Source: Maridesulfovibrio hydrothermalis AM13 = DSM 14728
GTDB taxonomy: Bacteria; Desulfobacterota; Desulfovibrionia; Desulfovibrionales; Desulfovibrionaceae
DNA length: 64,000 nucleotides
Direction of reading: 5' to 3'
NCBI RefSeq assembly: GCF_000331025.1
Contig: NC_020055.1
Location: forward strand, 857,870-921,869
Position 1 is the stretch's first letter. Every line of letters begins with the position of its first letter. Below, one piece after another: positions 35,986-44,855 of the stretch. The notes beneath the pieces are model-generated. The model ran no database searches. It had not been told where the DNA came from and was given only the letters and a program-made list of their open reading frames with translations. Made by a program: the position numbers and the translations under genes.

Positions 35986-37182
35986 ATGGCTTTACCCCCT
36001 GCTTTTTTCAACACGCCGCTTTTACAGGGTGACGGTAAGGAGGCTAAAAACCTCCTGCTTTATATTCACGTGCCTTTTTGCAAACGTAAATGCAACTATT
36101 GCGCATTCCATTCACAGGGATTCAATCAGGTTACCTTTGCATGGTATCTTAAAACTCTGCTTACAGAAATTGAACTCTGGGGTAAAAGACTCAAAAAACC
36201 AAAAATCGGCACAATCTTTTTCGGTGGCGGAACCCCGAGTCTCATCCCTCCGTTTCAGCTTGAGCTGATCATGGATACCTTGCGCAAGAATTTCACCTTC
36301 ACCAAAGGCATGGAAGTCACCCTTGAAGCCAACCCTGATTCGGCCAACGATCTTTCATATTTTCAAGCTCTGTTTTCGATGGGCATAAACAGACTCAGCC
36401 TAGGTTTTCAAAGTCTGGATGACCGCAATCTTGAAACACTCGGCCGTCCTCACTCCGCAAGGCAGGCTACTGAAGCATACTATCTGGCCCGTAAAGCAGG
36501 CTTCGGCAACATCAGCATCGATCTTATATGGGGACTGCCGCGCCAGAAGCCCAAAGAATGGAATAACGAACTCAAGGCCGTTGTAAAACTTAAGCCGGAA
36601 CACATTTCCTGCTACGGCCTGACCATTGAGCCTGATTCTGTTTTCGGTCAGCGCGAAAAAGAGATGGACCTCGAACTGCCGCCGGACAGTGAGCAGGCCC
36701 GTATGTTCATCTATGGTGCGGAATTTCTGGAGGCAATGGGCTACATCCAGTACGAAATTTCCAATTTTGCCCGTATGGGATTTATATCACGCCACAATCA
36801 GGGGTACTGGGACAGATTTGATTATCTGGGTTTAGGACCATCCGCAGTATCCACAATAGGAAACCGCAGATTCACCAATCCCCTCTTCATGGACGAATAC
36901 GACGCTGCTGTACGCGGTGGTTTCCTCGGCGAAGATTTCGAAGAATTGACTGACAAAATCAAAACGCAGGAGCTGATCATGCTAAGCCTGCGCACCTCCA
37001 AAGGCCTCAATCTTTCAGACTACAAAGGTCTGACCGGAAAAGAACTGACAAAAGAAAAAAGTCAGCTCATCAGCGCGTTACATCAGAACGGGCTGATCAG
37101 GATGAGCAACGGGTTCCTGCGATTAACCAAAAACGGCATGCTCGTATCCAACTCCATTTTGCAGTCACTTGCATTTGATTAA
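35986..37182 (+). CDS. hemW: HemW-like radical SAM protein (heme chaperone family)
   Basis: This 398-residue protein belongs to the HemN/HemW family. The cluster motif CKRKCNYC (Cys32, Cys36, Cys39) is followed by Ala-Phe rather than the extra cysteine of true coproporphyrinogen oxidase HemN. That points to HemW, which binds and passes on heme. Further family marks are FFGGGTPSLI, GFQSLDDRNLETLGR, and SIDLIWGLPRQ. The C-terminal HemN domain starts near residue 300. AAGGAT precedes the start. It converges with cysE. Confidence 0.9.
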   Translation: MALPPAFFNTPLLQGDGKEAKNLLLYIHVPFCKRKCNYCAFHSQGFNQVTFAWYLKTLLTEIELWGKRLKKPKIGTIFFGGGTPSLIPPFQLELIMDTLRKNFTFTKGMEVTLEANPDSANDLSYFQALFSMGINRLSLGFQSLDDRNLETLGRPHSARQATEAYYLARKAGFGNISIDLIWGLPRQKPKEWNNELKAVVKLKPEHISCYGLTIEPDSVFGQREKEMDLELPPDSEQARMFIYGAEFLEAMGYIQYEISNFARMGFISRHNQGYWDRFDYLGLGPSAVSTIGNRRFTNPLFMDEYDAAVRGGFLGEDFEELTDKIKTQELIMLSLRTSKGLNLSDYKGLTGKELTKEKSQLISALHQNGLIRMSNGFLRLTKNGMLVSNSILQSLAFD

Positions 37183-37213
37183 GGAAGAACGCCACCGGCC
37201 GTAAATCAGGCTG

Positions 37214-38101
37214 CTACTTACTCTGAAGCAGCCTTTCACCGGCAGGTATAGACCGGGTCACCCAGACGTTTCCGCCGATCACTGAACCTGCACCTATAGT
37301 TACACGGCCGAGGATAGTTGCCCCGGAGTAGACGATAACATTGTCTTCGACAATAGGATGACGAGCAATGCCTTTAATGAGCGTACCCGACTCATCCTGT
37401 GGAAAACTTTTTGCTCCGAGAGTTACGCCCTGATACAGACGCACGTTGCGGCCGATGATGCAGGTTTCTCCGATAACTGTCCCCGTTCCGTGATCAATGA
37501 AAAAATGCTCGCCGATCCGTGCACCGGGATGGATATCGATTCCGGTTTTGGAATGAGCCATTTCACCGATAATACGCGGAATGAGATCCACATTCAGTTT
37601 ATACAGCTCGTGTGCGATACGGTGATGCGTCAGAGCTGTAATGCTGGGGTAGCAGAAAATAGTTTCACCGGGACTTTTAGATGCGGGATCACCAACGTAG
37701 GCAGCCTGCACGTCAGTCGCAAGCAGCTTGCGCATCTCAGGCAGCTTAGACATAAACTCCGAAGCGATGCGCTTAGCATCGGACTCACAGTCAAAACAGT
37801 TCAGCTCGTCAGCTTTGCAGAAAAAGCAATGCCCGCGCAAAATCTGTTCTACTAAAATACGGTAAGCAACATCAAGATTGCCGCCGATATGATAACGCAT
37901 CGTTTCAGGCTGGATTTCGGAATCACCGAAGTAACCGGGGAAGATTACCGCTCTCAACCGTTCAACAAATTCACTCAACGCCTCAAGAGAAGGCATCGGA
38001 CGATCATGTTCCGGCATGTGATAAACAGACTGATACGACTCTTCTTCACAGAGAGCTTCCACAACATCCGCCAGCAGCGGTGCACCTATTTTGCTAACCA
38101 T
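37214..38101 (-). CDS. cysE: Serine O-acetyltransferase with an inserted cysteine cluster
   Basis: CysE makes O-acetylserine from serine and acetyl-CoA, the substrate for CysK. The C-terminal part is a left-handed beta helix of hexapeptide repeats with the catalytic DIHPGARIG and FIDHGTGTVIGE segments. The N-terminal part is helical and carries an unusual cluster, Cys92, Cys95, Cys102 and Cys105 (CFFCKADELNCFDC), able to bind a metal. Such a zinc-finger-like insert is absent from E. coli CysE. The 295-residue length is longer than the short SATs. It starts 10 bases after cysK and belongs to the cysK-cysE operon. Confidence 0.92.
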   Translation of the reverse strand: MVSKIGAPLLADVVEALCEEESYQSVYHMPEHDRPMPSLEALSEFVERLRAVIFPGYFGDSEIQPETMRYHIGGNLDVAYRILVEQILRGHCFFCKADELNCFDCESDAKRIASEFMSKLPEMRKLLATDVQAAYVGDPASKSPGETIFCYPSITALTHHRIAHELYKLNVDLIPRIIGEMAHSKTGIDIHPGARIGEHFFIDHGTGTVIGETCIIGRNVRLYQGVTLGAKSFPQDESGTLIKGIARHPIVEDNVIVYSGATILGRVTIGAGSVIGGNVWVTRSIPAGERLLQSK

Positions 38102-38111
38102 TTTTTATGAC

Positions 38112-39035
38112 CTAGTCCTGAAAAAGAGCAGTACTCAAATAACGCTCCCCGGTATCAGGGACGATGAACACTACAAGTTTATCTTTATTTTCTTCACGTT
38201 TTGCTATTTCAATTGCCGCATGGGCTGCTGCCCCGGCAGATATACCGCACAAAATACCTTCTTCCTGAAGCAGTCTGCGAGACATGGCTACAGAATCTTC
38301 ATCTGTGACTTTCACAATCTCATCAATGAGTTCTGTCTGCAAAACCTCCGGTACAAATCCGGCCCCGATCCCCTGAATACCATGCGGCCCGGGATCACCA
38401 CCAGAAAGAACCGGAGACTTAACAGGCTCTACAGCAACAATCCTGATATCAGAATTACGCTTTTTAAGCTCCTCGCCCACACCGGTAATAGTTCCCCCTG
38501 TACCGACACCTGCAACAAAAATATCTATTTTCCCGTCAGTATCTTCCCATATTTCATTGACGGTCTTCTCGCGGTGAACCTTTGGATTATCAGGATTGAC
38601 AAACTGCATGGGCAAAAAAACAGCCGGATCATTCTCTGCAATTTCTTCAGCCTTATTAATTGCTCCGGTCATTCCTTTAGCCGCAGGCGTAAGTACCAGC
38701 TCTGCGCCAAACCCTTTAAGCAAATCTCTACGCTCCCGGCTCATGGATTCAGGCATGGTCAAAATCAATTTATAGCCCTTGACTGCGCAAACAAAAGCCA
38801 GCCCGATTCCGGTATTGCCGCTGGTAGGCTCTACCACAGTAGCACCGGCTTTAAGCACGCCACGTTTCTCGGCCTCCTCAATCATCGAAACACCAATACG
38901 GTCTTTCACAGATGAACAGGGGTTAAAAAATTCAAGCTTGGCAACAACCTGCGCAACGCAGCCTGCACTAACTTTATTCAACCTGACCAGCGGGGTGTTG
39001 CCCACCAAAGAAATCATAGAATCATGAATGTTCAT
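38112..39035 (-). CDS. cysK: Cysteine synthase A
   Basis: CysK replaces the acetyl group of O-acetylserine with sulfide to make cysteine, with PLP bound to Lys44 (in [10 protein letters not shown]). The substrate loop [11 protein letters not shown] and the phosphate loop [10 protein letters not shown] are both present. I use ATG 39035, preceded by GGAGG, giving 307 residues; the longer frame to 39107 has no support. The downstream cysE is in the same operon. This pairs sulfide, the product of sulfate reduction, with serine. Confidence 0.95.
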   Translation of the reverse strand: MNIHDSMISLVGNTPLVRLNKVSAGCVAQVVAKLEFFNPCSSVKDRIGVSMIEEAEKRGVLKAGATVVEPTSGNTGIGLAFVCAVKGYKLILTMPESMSRERRDLLKGFGAELVLTPAAKGMTGAINKAEEIAENDPAVFLPMQFVNPDNPKVHREKTVNEIWEDTDGKIDIFVAGVGTGGTITGVGEELKKRNSDIRIVAVEPVKSPVLSGGDPGPHGIQGIGAGFVPEVLQTELIDEIVKVTDEDSVAMSRRLLQEEGILCGISAGAAAHAAIEIAKREENKDKLVVFIVPDTGERYLSTALFQD

Positions 39036-39116
39036 TGCGTGCCTCCGGCGGCCCCTGAGGGCCGAAGTAGAAGAAAAAAACTTCCCGAAATACTTTACGT
39101 TGTACAAAGTTAATAA

Positions 39117-39157
39117 GAAAAAAGGGACGGGAATCTTCTAATGATAATATCCCGTCC
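39117..39157 (-). terminator. Terminator of the nifU-nifS operon
   Basis: Read on the minus strand, GGACGGGA (39150-39157) pairs with TCCCGTCC (39125-39132), followed by CTTTTTTC. It lies just after nifS and before cysK. Confidence 0.88.
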
Positions 39158-39198
39158 GCAAAATGCAACTATGTGTAACCACTCTTTATTAAAATGGC

Positions 39199-40392
39199 TT
39201 AATTATCGTGATCATCAACCCAGTCAAGCCCCTCGTCCCCGCGGCGGAAAGGAGACATCTGACGCAGCCTGCTGATAATGGGCGGAAGCTCCTTCAGCAC
39301 CAGATCAATATCTTCTTCAGTGTTGTAAACAGACAGGGAGAAGCGCAGCGATCCGTGTGCGTAAGTGAACGGAACACCCATAGCACGCAGCACATGAGAA
39401 GGTTCGAGAGACCCTGAGGTACAGGCTGAACCGGAACTGGCACAGATGCCGAACCGGTCAAGCATGAGCAGCATGGCCTCACCTTCGATATATTTGAACG
39501 CAATTGAAAGTGTATTGGGCAGTCTTATCGCGGGATCACCATTGATAATGGAATCCGGAATAGCAGCCATGAGTCCCTTTTCAAGACGGTCACGCATGCC
39601 GCGCACTCTGGAGTTTTCATCACCGATATGCTTGACCGCAAGTTCCATTGCAGCACCAATGCCGACGATACCGGGAAGATTCTCAGTTCCTCCTCTGCGC
39701 CCCTGTTCCTGATGCCCGCCGAGCATGAAAGGTCTGAACGGGGTATTGCGGCGCAGGAACATAGCACCTATGCCCTTGGGGCCGTGAATTTTATGCCCGG
39801 AAAGAACAAGGTAATCAACAGGCAGCTTCTTGAGGTCGATAGGAATCTTGCCCACAGCCTGCACTGCATCGGTATGGAAAAGAACACCGTTGTCCTTGGC
39901 TATCGCAACCATTTCTTCAATAGGAGAAATTACACCGGACTCGTTGTTTGCATACATAACTGAGACGAGCGCGGTATCCGGCCTGAAAGCAGCACGATAC
40001 TGATCAAGGTCGAAACGCCCGTCAGAGTCAACGCTGAGATAAGTCACATCATAGCCTTTGCGCTCGTAATGCTTAGCAACATTGAGCACAGCCGGATGTT
40101 CAATACGGGTAGTGATAAGATGCTTCTTATCCGGCTGTGATTCGAGGGCGGAAAAAATAGCGGTATTATCACCCTCGGTTCCACAGGAGGTAAATATTAT
40201 CTCATCAGGTGCGCAGCCGAGTCCTGCGGCAATCTTCTGCCGGGCCTGCTCAAGGAGCAGACCGGACCTGCCGCCCAGACCATGCATGCTGGAAGGGTTG
40301 CCATACTCCTCGCCGAGCAGAGGCAGCATAGCTTCACGCACTTCCGGAGCAACCATTGTTGTTGCGTTGTTATCCAAATATACAGGACACAT
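39199..40392 (-). CDS. nifS: Cysteine desulfurase NifS
   Basis: NifS takes sulfur from cysteine, via a persulfide, for Fe-S cluster assembly. The 397-residue protein is a class V aminotransferase. The PLP lysine is in LSGHKIHGPKG, and the catalytic cysteine in SSGSACTSGSLEPSHVL. TEGDNTAIF and the substrate histidine in FHTDAVQAVGK are also present. Its start is one base after the nifU stop, so the two are translationally coupled. The pair works in general Fe-S supply; no nitrogenase gene lies nearby. Confidence 0.96.
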   Translation of the reverse strand: MCPVYLDNNATTMVAPEVREAMLPLLGEEYGNPSSMHGLGGRSGLLLEQARQKIAAGLGCAPDEIIFTSCGTEGDNTAIFSALESQPDKKHLITTRIEHPAVLNVAKHYERKGYDVTYLSVDSDGRFDLDQYRAAFRPDTALVSVMYANNESGVISPIEEMVAIAKDNGVLFHTDAVQAVGKIPIDLKKLPVDYLVLSGHKIHGPKGIGAMFLRRNTPFRPFMLGGHQEQGRRGGTENLPGIVGIGAAMELAVKHIGDENSRVRGMRDRLEKGLMAAIPDSIINGDPAIRLPNTLSIAFKYIEGEAMLLMLDRFGICASSGSACTSGSLEPSHVLRAMGVPFTYAHGSLRFSLSVYNTEEDIDLVLKELPPIISRLRQMSPFRRGDEGLDWVDDHDN

Positions 40393-40393
40393 A

Positions 40394-41233
40394 TTACGCC
40401 TCCCGCACGGTTATAGCTTCTTCTACGGTTTCCTTGAGTCTGCGTTCAACGAACTCCTTGATAGTATGTCCGCTGGAAGGACAGCCTACGCAGGCTCCGC
40501 GCAGAGAAACAATTACTTCACTGCCTTCAATATCGATGAGTTCAATATCGCCTCCGTCCTTGTTCAAAGCAGGACGGATTTCTTCATCAATGGTCTGGCT
40601 GACAAGCTGAAAACGCTTGATGTTGGTAAGCTTTACAGCCTTTTCCGGTTCAGCGGCAGGCTCAGCAACCTTTCCAGTGCGAACCTCGGTAATAATTTCC
40701 TGAATCCGGCCATGACACTCTTCACAACCGCCGCCGGCCTTCGTGAAATTGGTTACCTCTTCAAGGGTGGTCAGCTTATTTTCGAGCACCGCACGCTTAA
40801 TCTGCAGATCAGTGACTCCAAAGCACTTACAGACAATTTCACCTTCGGGAGCCGGAATTGCTTCAAGGCCGCGATACTTGCGGATGGCATCTTCAAGGGC
40901 TTCCTGCCCCATAACGGAACAGTGCATCTTCTCCTTGGGCAACCCGCCGAGAGCCTCAGCTATATCCCTGTTGGAAACCTTCTCAGCTTCTTCAACAGTC
41001 ATCCCCTTAATCATCTCAGTAAGGATGGAACTGGAGGCAATCGCGCTGGCGCAGCCAAAGGTCTGGAACTTGGCGTCTTCGATGCGTCCGTCTTCGTCTA
41101 TCTTAAGAAACAGACGCAGTGCATCACCGCAAGAAAGGGAGCCTACCTCACCGACCGCATCAGCGTCATCGATAGTTCCTGCATTTCTGGGGTCAAGAAA
41201 GTGCTCTCTAACCTTTTCAGTATATTCCCACAT
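40394..41233 (-). CDS. nifU: Fe-S cluster scaffold protein NifU (three modules)
   Basis: NifU holds Fe-S clusters during assembly and passes them to target proteins. The 279-residue protein has all three modules. The IscU-like N-terminus carries the scaffold cysteines in SLSCGD, TFGCASAI and MHCSVMG. A central permanent [2Fe-2S] BFD-like domain has CKCFGV and GGGCEECH. The C-terminal Nfu domain has GACVGCPSS. GGAGG precedes the start. The full NifU-NifS pair replaces the Isc system here, as in many anaerobes. The leader contains a small hairpin just before the ribosome-binding site. Confidence 0.96.
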   Translation of the reverse strand: MWEYTEKVREHFLDPRNAGTIDDADAVGEVGSLSCGDALRLFLKIDEDGRIEDAKFQTFGCASAIASSSILTEMIKGMTVEEAEKVSNRDIAEALGGLPKEKMHCSVMGQEALEDAIRKYRGLEAIPAPEGEIVCKCFGVTDLQIKRAVLENKLTTLEEVTNFTKAGGGCEECHGRIQEIITEVRTGKVAEPAAEPEKAVKLTNIKRFQLVSQTIDEEIRPALNKDGGDIELIDIEGSEVIVSLRGACVGCPSSGHTIKEFVERRLKETVEEAITVREA

Positions 41234-41247
41234 GATATCCTCCGAAT

Positions 41248-41260
41248 CCCCGTAACGGGG
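41248..41260 (-). promoter_or_regulatory. Hairpin in the nifU leader next to the ribosome-binding site
   Basis: CCCCG (41248-41252) pairs with CGGGG (41256-41260) over a three-base loop. On the minus strand it ends four bases before the GGAGG of nifU and could affect its translation. Confidence 0.5.
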
Positions 41261-41368
41261 TGAACTTTTTTTGATGAAATCAACGGAACAGGTCCGGACT
41301 TCGTTTTATTATTTTAAATATACGCGCTTCTCAAATATTGTTAAGTAGAAAAGCACCTGTCTCATAAC

Positions 41369-41400
41369 GAAATGTGCAATTTCATACCATTTTAGTATGA
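41369..41400 (-). promoter_or_regulatory. Two adjacent palindromes upstream of nifU
   Basis: GAAAT-GTGCA-ATTTC (41369-41383) and TCATAC-CATTTTA-GTATGA (41382-41400) are both perfect inverted repeats and touch each other. They are 136-167 bases upstream of nifU and may be operators for an Rrf2/IscR-like or other regulator. Confidence 0.4.
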
Positions 41401-41550
41401 TTTATTCTACGCTCTATGCCCTTTGTCTGCAAGAATTATATACCTGCACAGTCTTATTTTAGTTCCGATCAGGCAAATATCAAGGGGCTGATAATAAAAA
41501 AGTTATATTTCTCTGAATAATCTAAGCTGAATTTTAAAAAAACCGTTCAG

Positions 41551-42642
41551 CTACCCGGCCTGATAAACCTGCGGGATAAGTTCACCACGCAGAACAGCAA
41601 GCCCTCCGCGGCCCATGACTTCCATCTCTTCAAGGCCGGTTACAACCTTGACCGGAGCGATAAATCCAACAATATCTTCAACAGCCTTGACCAGCATTTC
41701 ACTGCGGGCAACGCCTCCGGTAAGAATAATTGCATCCACAGGACGCTTTTCCGGATCATCTTTCATCAAAGCCGGAATAAAAGAGCAGATATGCTTGCCG
41801 GCATTGTAGACCAGCGATTCAAAGACAAGCAGAGCTTCTTTATCGCCGTTTTTAATACGGGCCTCAACTTCACGCATGTCATTTGTCCCCAGCAGCCCCA
41901 AAAGCCCGGAACCGGAAGTAATCAGCTTACGCATCTGTGCAAAGGAATATTTACCGGATTCCACCAGATCAAGCACAGGAAGGATGGGCAGTGTACCGGA
42001 TCTCTCCGGACTGAACGGACCTTCTCCGTCAAGAGCATTAAGCACATCCACAACTTTTCCATAACGATGCGCGCCGATAGAAACACCTCCACCCATATGC
42101 CCCACGATGAATTTGGCTTTCTCATACTCTAACCCCATCCGGGCTGCGACACTTCGGGCAACACCTCTTTGGCTCAGCGCATGGAAAACGCTTCTGCGTC
42201 TGATTTCAGAAAGTCCGGTCACCTTGGCGACAGGGTCCATCTCATCCGTCACCACCGGATCCATTATCATGGAGGGGACCGACCACTTTTCCGCAAGATC
42301 CTGAGCTATGATTGCTCCGAGGTTGCATGGATGGGAGCCATACTTTTCACCGGCCAGATCAGCAATCATTTCATCATTAATCGAATAGGGACCACCGGGA
42401 ATAGCTTTAAGAAGCCCCCCTCTCCCTACCACCATATCGGGCCTGCCTTTTGCCACTTCATCTTTGATAAGAGACATTACGGCTGCACTGCGGAAATCTT
42501 TTTGCTCCATTACAGTAGAAAATTTATCTATACTTTCACGGGGGTGGCGGACCTCTGCGTCAAAACAAAGTTTTTCATCACAAAAAACAGCCACCTTTGT
42601 GGAAGTGGAACCGGGATTGATCACAAGAATTTTTAAAGCCAT
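41551..42642 (-). CDS. buk: Butyrate kinase
   Basis: Buk makes butyrate and ATP from butyryl phosphate and ADP, or the reverse for related branched-chain acids. The 363-residue protein has the acetokinase-family start INPGSTSTKVAVF, the central HMGGGVSIGAH and late ILTGGVARSEML. Butyrate kinases differ from acetate kinases in length and by the segment SGSGLLGLLGTND seen here. ATG 42642 is chosen because GGAG lies eight bases upstream. The partner phosphate butyryltransferase is not in the window. A divergent TetR gene lies upstream and might control it. Confidence 0.92.
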   Translation of the reverse strand: MALKILVINPGSTSTKVAVFCDEKLCFDAEVRHPRESIDKFSTVMEQKDFRSAAVMSLIKDEVAKGRPDMVVGRGGLLKAIPGGPYSINDEMIADLAGEKYGSHPCNLGAIIAQDLAEKWSVPSMIMDPVVTDEMDPVAKVTGLSEIRRRSVFHALSQRGVARSVAARMGLEYEKAKFIVGHMGGGVSIGAHRYGKVVDVLNALDGEGPFSPERSGTLPILPVLDLVESGKYSFAQMRKLITSGSGLLGLLGTNDMREVEARIKNGDKEALLVFESLVYNAGKHICSFIPALMKDDPEKRPVDAIILTGGVARSEMLVKAVEDIVGFIAPVKVVTGLEEMEVMGRGGLAVLRGELIPQVYQAG

Positions 42643-42801
42643 CAAAAATCTCCGTAAGTTCAGTGCAATAATTTTCCGCTATTATGAGCTAAAACAGGAA
42701 AAAACTAAAGCGGCCGGTACAACCATGCCCTCCACCTGTCCAGTGCCATACAACTTTTTGTATTTCCTTGACTAAAATCAGGCTGCCATTAATTTCTAAA
42801 A

Positions 42802-42831
42802 TTGATACACTGATGCTGAGAGCTATTTAAT
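42802..42831 (+). promoter_or_regulatory. Probable sigma-70 promoter of the TetR gene
   Basis: TTGATA (42802-42807) and TTTAAT (42826-42831), five of six matches each, are spaced by 18 bases. They lie 55 bases before the TetR start. Confidence 0.4.
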
Positions 42832-42885
42832 ACAGCTTAAAAGATAATCCCCATCGACCGAAACTCACTATAAAGGCGGTTCACC

Positions 42886-43512
42886 ATGACTTTAAAAGTT
42901 GTGCCTATTAACACCCTGACAGCCACACGCCGTAAAATTCTTCACGCAGCATACAAGTGCGTTTCCAAAACAGGCTTCGAAAAACTTGATGTGGATAATA
43001 TAGCTCTAAAGGCAGGTGTTTCCAGAAAGGTACTCTACAGCTACTTCAACGGGCTGGAAAACCTGATGGCTGAACTCGGCGGGTCAGGAATATACTGGCC
43101 CTCCACCGAAGAACTGCTTGCCAATGCACCGCCGGAATTCCCAGATATCAAGCCGGAAAAACAGGTCGGATCATTTTTCATCGCCCTGCGCAGAACACTC
43201 GAAACACGACCGGATACCCTGCGCATATTAGCATGGGAAATGCTTGAACGATCACCCGTTTCCGAAGAGCTGGAAGATATCCGGGTACGCACTGCCCTTG
43301 AATTTTTCGAGCATCTTAATCCTGATGTGCCCGATGACGTGGACCTTGCCGCAGCTGTCGCCATTCTGGGCGGGGCGATATCCTATCTGGCCATCCGCTC
43401 ACTGAACACCAAGACCTTCGGCGGAGTAAGTTTGCAGGACGAAATCGGATGGGAACGCATGGAACATGCCATGAATCAAATGCTAAAAGGATTGCTTTTC
43501 CCTGACAAATAG
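42886..43512 (+). CDS. TetR-family transcriptional regulator
   Basis: This 208-residue regulator has an N-terminal TetR helix-turn-helix (about residues 12-60, ARRK-like start TRRKILHAAYKC, KLDVDNIALKAGVSRKVLYSYF). A helical ligand domain follows. Its ligand is unknown. It is divergent from buk with a 243-base spacer between, so buk is one candidate target, and itself another. A repeat element follows its stop codon. Confidence 0.88.
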   Translation: MTLKVVPINTLTATRRKILHAAYKCVSKTGFEKLDVDNIALKAGVSRKVLYSYFNGLENLMAELGGSGIYWPSTEELLANAPPEFPDIKPEKQVGSFFIALRRTLETRPDTLRILAWEMLERSPVSEELEDIRVRTALEFFEHLNPDVPDDVDLAAAVAILGGAISYLAIRSLNTKTFGGVSLQDEIGWERMEHAMNQMLKGLLFPDK

Positions 43513-43518
43513 CAAAAC

Positions 43519-43563
43519 CGTGATGCACTGTGCACTTTTGAAAGACAATTTCGCACCGCCTGC
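43519..43563. repeat. Dispersed intergenic element, copy B
   Basis: The segment GTGATGCACTGTGCACTTTT followed by AATTTCGCACCGCCTGCGG is very similar to 25089-25130. It lies between the TetR gene and a convergent small gene. Confidence 0.45.
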
Positions 43564-43594
43564 GGCATACTGCCCCCTGTGCTGTTCACAAAAA

Positions 43595-43894
43595 TTACTT
43601 GCGCATTCTGAAAAGCATCACCAGCGGTGATGACACCAGCATTAAAAGCATTGCAATATTTGCCGGCAGCAGTTGCTGTGCTCCGATCATTACACCCAGC
43701 AGGATAAGCACCCACGGCAGCCATCCTTTCACATAAACCTGCCCGACAGGACCGAAAAGAACACTGAGCAGCATACCGATCCAAAGCAGTCCCGGTTTTG
43801 TTCTACGCAACCTAAATCCCAGCCAGACAGGAAATAAGGTCGCACCAATCAGCAGGATCAATAAAAATATTTCGTTCACTCCGATTCCAGACAT
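43595..43894 (-). CDS. Small membrane protein of unknown function
   Basis: This 99-residue protein has about three membrane helices (roughly residues 7-25, 36-53 and 60-92, the last perhaps split in two) and a short basic C-terminus. The family is not recognised. GGAGA precedes the start. It converges with a TetR gene and is divergent from the next TetR gene, with a 259-base spacer. Confidence 0.7.
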   Translation of the reverse strand: MSGIGVNEIFLLILLIGATLFPVWLGFRLRRTKPGLLWIGMLLSVLFGPVGQVYVKGWLPWVLILLGVMIGAQQLLPANIAMLLMLVSSPLVMLFRMRK

Positions 43895-44153
43895 GATAAT
43901 TCTCCTTTTATTTCCAACCGATGCAGGAGTCTGAAACTACCATGTCTTTTACAGCCTCACAAGGAAACACCGTTTCTAAGTCCAGACTCTTAAGTTGTTT
44001 CCTAAGTGCATTAAATTTCAATTAAAACTGAACAACCGCATTTCTATGTGAAATCATTGCAATTTACCGTCCGGTTTGACCCCGAAAGGAAAGAATACTA
44101 ATAGAAATATCAAGCGAGCAAATATAAAACCTCAACTGTGCCAGCGAGGGGCC

Positions 44154-44738
44154 ATGAAAGGTAAAAACAAAAAAGACGCAATTTTATATGCTGCTCAAGA
44201 GACATTCGGACGTTACGGCTATGCCGGAACAACTGTTAAAATGATCTCCGAAAGAGCAGGCGTGGCATTCGGACTGGTTTCCCATTATTTCGGATCAAAG
44301 GAAGAACTGTTCGTCACCGCAGGTGTCGCGCTGGTTGAAGACCTTATGGAGTACCTGAACGAAGAAATACGTAAGGCCCATTCCGGAATTGACGGTATCC
44401 AGATGTTCATGAAAAGCTACCTGAGTTACACCTTGCAGCACCGCAATACCTTCCCGGTACTGCTGCGCTGCTCCCCGTTTTCCGATGTTCAGATAGATAT
44501 GGACCGCACCAGAATTTCCATAAAATTCCAGCAGCTCCTGAATATCATCAGGGAATGCGTAGAACGGGGCATTGAAGACGGTTCCATCAGGGATTTATCC
44601 ATTGATGACACCACTACCATTGTGTACTCCAACATAGTCGGTACGGTCAGAACCAGATTTCTTTCCCCCTACGACCTGCCGAACCTATATGAGGAAACAA
44701 CCGAATTTGTAGTCAGAAGTATTAAGGCCAGAGATTAA
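44154..44738 (+). CDS. TetR-family transcriptional regulator
   Basis: This 194-residue regulator has the TetR helix-turn-helix at about residues 8-55 (KDAILYAAQETFGRYGYAG and ERAGVAFGLVSHYFGSKEELF). A C-terminal helical domain binds an unknown ligand. ATG 44154 is chosen because GAGGGG lies just upstream; a longer frame to 44076 adds a lysine- and asparagine-rich stretch with no support. A terminator follows. The adjacent downstream metal-transport pair is a possible target. Confidence 0.88.
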   Translation: MKGKNKKDAILYAAQETFGRYGYAGTTVKMISERAGVAFGLVSHYFGSKEELFVTAGVALVEDLMEYLNEEIRKAHSGIDGIQMFMKSYLSYTLQHRNTFPVLLRCSPFSDVQIDMDRTRISIKFQQLLNIIRECVERGIEDGSIRDLSIDDTTTIVYSNIVGTVRTRFLSPYDLPNLYEETTEFVVRSIKARD

Positions 44739-44759
44739 ATTTTCTTCCTTTTTCCGCAC

Positions 44760-44796
44760 AAAAAAGCCGTCCGCAAAATTCCCGGACGGCTTTTTT
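44760..44796 (+). terminator. Terminator after the TetR gene
   Basis: AAAAAGCCGTCCG (44761-44773) pairs with CGGACGGCTTTTT (44783-44795). A T run is part of the right arm. It may work in both directions. Confidence 0.93.
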
Positions 44797-44855
44797 GTGT
44801 CCATATGCTTTGAACCGGACTTGACAGTTTTTGCATCCTCTTCCATGTTGCCCAC

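Noticed and set aside
38091-38915. 274-residue open frame antisense to cysK
   Set aside because: It overlaps cysK on the opposite strand and has no recognisable domain.
40082-41263. 393-residue open frame antisense to nifS and nifU
   Set aside because: Both nifS and nifU are complete, recognisable and coupled on the other strand; this frame shows no family motif.
41551-42642. Acetate kinase instead of butyrate kinase
   Set aside because: The length and the internal motifs match butyrate kinase better, although the partner phosphate butyryltransferase was not found nearby.
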